From Pseudomonadota bacterium (GTDB lineage: Bacteria; Myxococcota_A; Polyangia; Polyangiales; Polyangiaceae), in contig JAEWOQ010000416.1 in assembly GCA_023460875.1 (NCBI GenBank), positions 1 to 6,022 on the forward strand: a stretch of 6,022 bases of DNA. Reading direction: 5' to 3'. The notes under the pieces are model-generated. The model was not told where the DNA came from, made no database searches, and was given only the letters and a program-made list of their open reading frames with translations. The position numbers and the translations under genes are program-made. Within the stretch, counting starts at the first letter, position 1. Every line of letters starts with the position of its first letter. Of the stretch, positions 4,412 through 6,022 are shown piece after piece.

Positions 4412-6022
4412 TCAAGGGAAACGCACGGCGGCGGTGGCGGTCTGCCCTGCCTGGACCGTGACGGCACGCACCTTCCGTCCGTGCTCTGGGTGCACGAAGA
4501 CGACGGTGTGTGAGCCCGGAGACACGGACACGCCCACCTTCGGGGTCTGTCCCAGGGGGCGCCCGTCGAGGAGCACTGTCGAGACCGGGATCGAGTTGAT
4601 GTTGAGGGTGCCCTTGGCGCTCGCCGCCGCCTGCGGCTGTGAGGTCTGAGGCGTCGACGGCGTGCGCGCAGGGGCTGACGCGGTCCGCGAGGAGCGGCTC
4701 GAGGTGTCCTCTGAAGGGCTCAGCTCGATCGTCACCGTCTGTTCGGCGCTGCTCCCACTGAAGGAGACCTCTGTCTCGAAGGAGTCGTAGCCCCTGCGCT
4801 CGGCGACCACCCGGTAGCTCTTGTCCGCTGGCACCTCGATGGTCAGGGGGAAGCTCTTCGTGGTGATAGGCTTCTTGTTAGTGCCGTCGACGAAGTAGAT
4901 GTCCGCGCCCTTGGCGTTGTCCCCGAGCTGGACCGTGACGCTGCCCTTCATCAGCTGCAGCTTGGGCTCGAGCTCCACCACCTTGTTCGCCTCGATCGAG
5001 ACCTCCTCCTCATAGGGAGCGTAGATGGAGCTTCCGGAGATCTTCACTGTGCGACGGCCGGGCTCGAGGTTGTCGAGCTGTTGGGGGAGGGGGCCGATGT
5101 ACTTGCCGTCGAGGTAGAGCTCGAGCCCGGACCCCTCGGCCGCCACCTTGAGCCCGGCGCCCGTGCTGGCGACGCTCAGCTCCACGTTCTCGGCGTACTC
5201 CTTGCCACCTTCGACGGTGATGGACCGCGCGGCTCTCTCCTCGTACCCCGGAGCTCGGACCTGTAAGACGCGATGCCCAGCGGGGACCTTCTCCAGGATG
5301 CACGGGCTCTCCTTGCAGGCGATCTCCTTGTCGATGAGGACCTCGACGCCTTCGACGGACTTGCCGCCAGGGCCGGCGACCGTGACGACGAGCTTGCCGG
5401 TGCTCGAGCCCCCCAGGATCGCGAAGGCTCCGATAGCTGCTGCGGCGGCTACGGCCCCGCCGAGGACGAGCTTGTTCTTGCTCAAGCCGCGGGACGACTC
5501 GGGCAGGAACGCAGGCGCAGGCGTCGGCGCAAAAGAGGGTGCTGGCTGAGCCATCCCGGGAGGGGGCGCGGGCATCGACGACAGAGAGGGCGTCGAGGTG
5601 GCGGGCGGTGCTACGGCGGGGCGACCGGCCGCAGGGGGCGCCACGGGCATCGAGGGAGTCGGCGGCGTCGGCGGTCGCGCGCTGACCGCCGGGCTCAGTG
5701 ACCCGGAGCTCAGTGACCCGGAGCTCAGTGACCCGGAGCTCAGTGACCCGGAGCTCAGCGACGGCGGCAGGGGAGCCGGTCCAGAGTGGACCGCGGGGGG
5801 CGGAGAGCTGTGCAGCAGCGCCCGGGCCGAGTCCTCACTCGACTTGTCGAAGACGGTCGTCTTCTCGTCTTCGTCGTCCCAGTCGTCCACGTCGACGGGC
5901 GCCGGTGGGAGCGGGGCCGAGACGCCCCCCGTGAGGCTCCCCGGTGGAGGCGGGGGAGCGGTGCCCAGCGGGCGCGTCGAGCCGACCGGCGGTGGTGGCA
6001 GACCGACCGCGGAGGGTGTGGG
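4412..6022 (-). CDS. PEGA-repeat envelope protein, 5' end outside window
   Basis: C-terminal 536 residues of a larger protein; the frame is open to the window edge. Counting from the internal GTG at 5890 as residue 1 (not a convincing start: no ribosome site, and 44 more Pro-rich codons precede it), it has an acidic block DDWDDEDEKTTVFDK (2-16), a long Pro/Ser/Ala linker (about 28-130) with SLSSG repeats, a Lys-flanked membrane segment at about 141-161, and four PEGA-like beta domains at about 165-240, 245-312, 315-391 and 426-492. The first has a Cys pair (C192, C197) before a VPAGHRVLQV strand. The last carries the clearest PEGA signature (LDGRPLGQTP, PGSHTV). A Ser/Thr-rich linker (392-425) precedes the fourth. 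Topology is probably Pro-rich part inside and PEGA domains outside. PEGA domains are thought to bind surface or wall components. It converges on the pilus operon with 32 nt between stops, so it is probably unrelated in expression. The missing N-terminus could hold a kinase, zinc-ribbon or other domain. Confidence 0.88.
   Translation of the reverse strand, partial: PTPSAVGLPPPPVGSTRPLGTAPPPPPGSLTGGVSAPLPPAPVDVDDWDDEDEKTTVFDKSSEDSARALLHSSPPPAVHSGPAPLPPSLSSGSLSSGSLSSGSLSSGSLSPAVSARPPTPPTPSMPVAPPAAGRPAVAPPATSTPSLSSMPAPPPGMAQPAPSFAPTPAPAFLPESSRGLSKNKLVLGGAVAAAAAIGAFAILGGSSTGKLVVTVAGPGGKSVEGVEVLIDKEIACKESPCILEKVPAGHRVLQVRAPGYEERAARSITVEGGKEYAENVELSVASTGAGLKVAAEGSGLELYLDGKYIGPLPQQLDNLEPGRRTVKISGSSIYAPYEEEVSIEANKVVELEPKLQLMKGSVTVQLGDNAKGADIYFVDGTNKKPITTKSFPLTIEVPADKSYRVVAERRGYDSFETEVSFSGSSAEQTVTIELSPSEDTSSRSSRTASAPARTPSTPQTSQPQAAASAKGTLNINSIPVSTVLLDGRPLGQTPKVGVSVSPGSHTVVFVHPEHGRKVRAVTVQAGQTATAAVRFP
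5694..5762. repeat. 15-bp minisatellite encoding SLSSG repeats
   Basis: CTCAGTGACCCGGAG is repeated four times without mismatch (5694-5753), followed by a partial fifth copy with one change (CTCAGCGAC). On the - strand it encodes consecutive SLSSG pentapeptides in the Pro-rich linker of the PEGA protein. The unit length of 15 keeps the frame whatever the copy number, so copy number could vary between strains. Confidence 0.95.

Noticed and set aside
5888..5890. GTG as the true start of the PEGA protein
   Set aside because: No ribosome site upstream, and the same Pro-rich composition continues in frame to the window edge without a stop, so the gene most likely begins outside the window.

Overview
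The window is very GC-rich DNA with strong G/C bias at third codon positions, GTG starts and Pro/Ser/Ala-rich linkers. It carries a PilR-type sigma-54 activator, tandem prepilins and a PEGA-repeat membrane protein. This combination suggests a myxobacterium, most likely of the Polyangiales/Sorangium side of Myxococcota. That placement is inference from gene content and style; there is no rRNA or other marker here.

Layout on the + strand: an NtrC/PilR-family response regulator (108-1535) comes first. A 235-base intergenic region (1536-1770) follows, holding a hairpin after the regulator, a perfect extended -10 promoter element, a possible -24/-12 element and a repeated 9-mer. Then come four tightly packed genes: two paralogous type IV prepilin-like proteins (1771-2361, 2351-2974), a third smaller pilin-like protein that has lost the prepilin cleavage residues (2990-3475), and a membrane-anchored helical/TPR-like protein (3462-4379). 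Spacings of -11, +15 and -14 nt indicate one translationally coupled operon. On the - strand, converging on it, lies the C-terminal part of a large PEGA-repeat protein (4412 to the window end, 5' end not in the window).

How the parts may work together: the regulator would switch on a pilus or pseudopilus locus through sigma-54 RNA polymerase. The three pilin-like proteins share a C-terminal half and an acidic DxDx(D/N)G loop of the kind that binds calcium. The TPR-like protein is probably an assembly or accessory partner. The pilR-then-pilin order matches pilS-pilR-pilA loci, but these prepilins do not resemble the classical major pilin beyond the N-terminal helix. They could be minor pilins, pseudopilins or a specialised pilus. 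The PEGA protein is probably a separate cell-envelope gene.

The most interesting points are the degenerate pilin that keeps the helix register and the acidic loop but lacks Gly(-1) and Glu(+5), and two in-frame 15-bp tandem repeats, one in a prepilin leader and one in a proline-rich linker.
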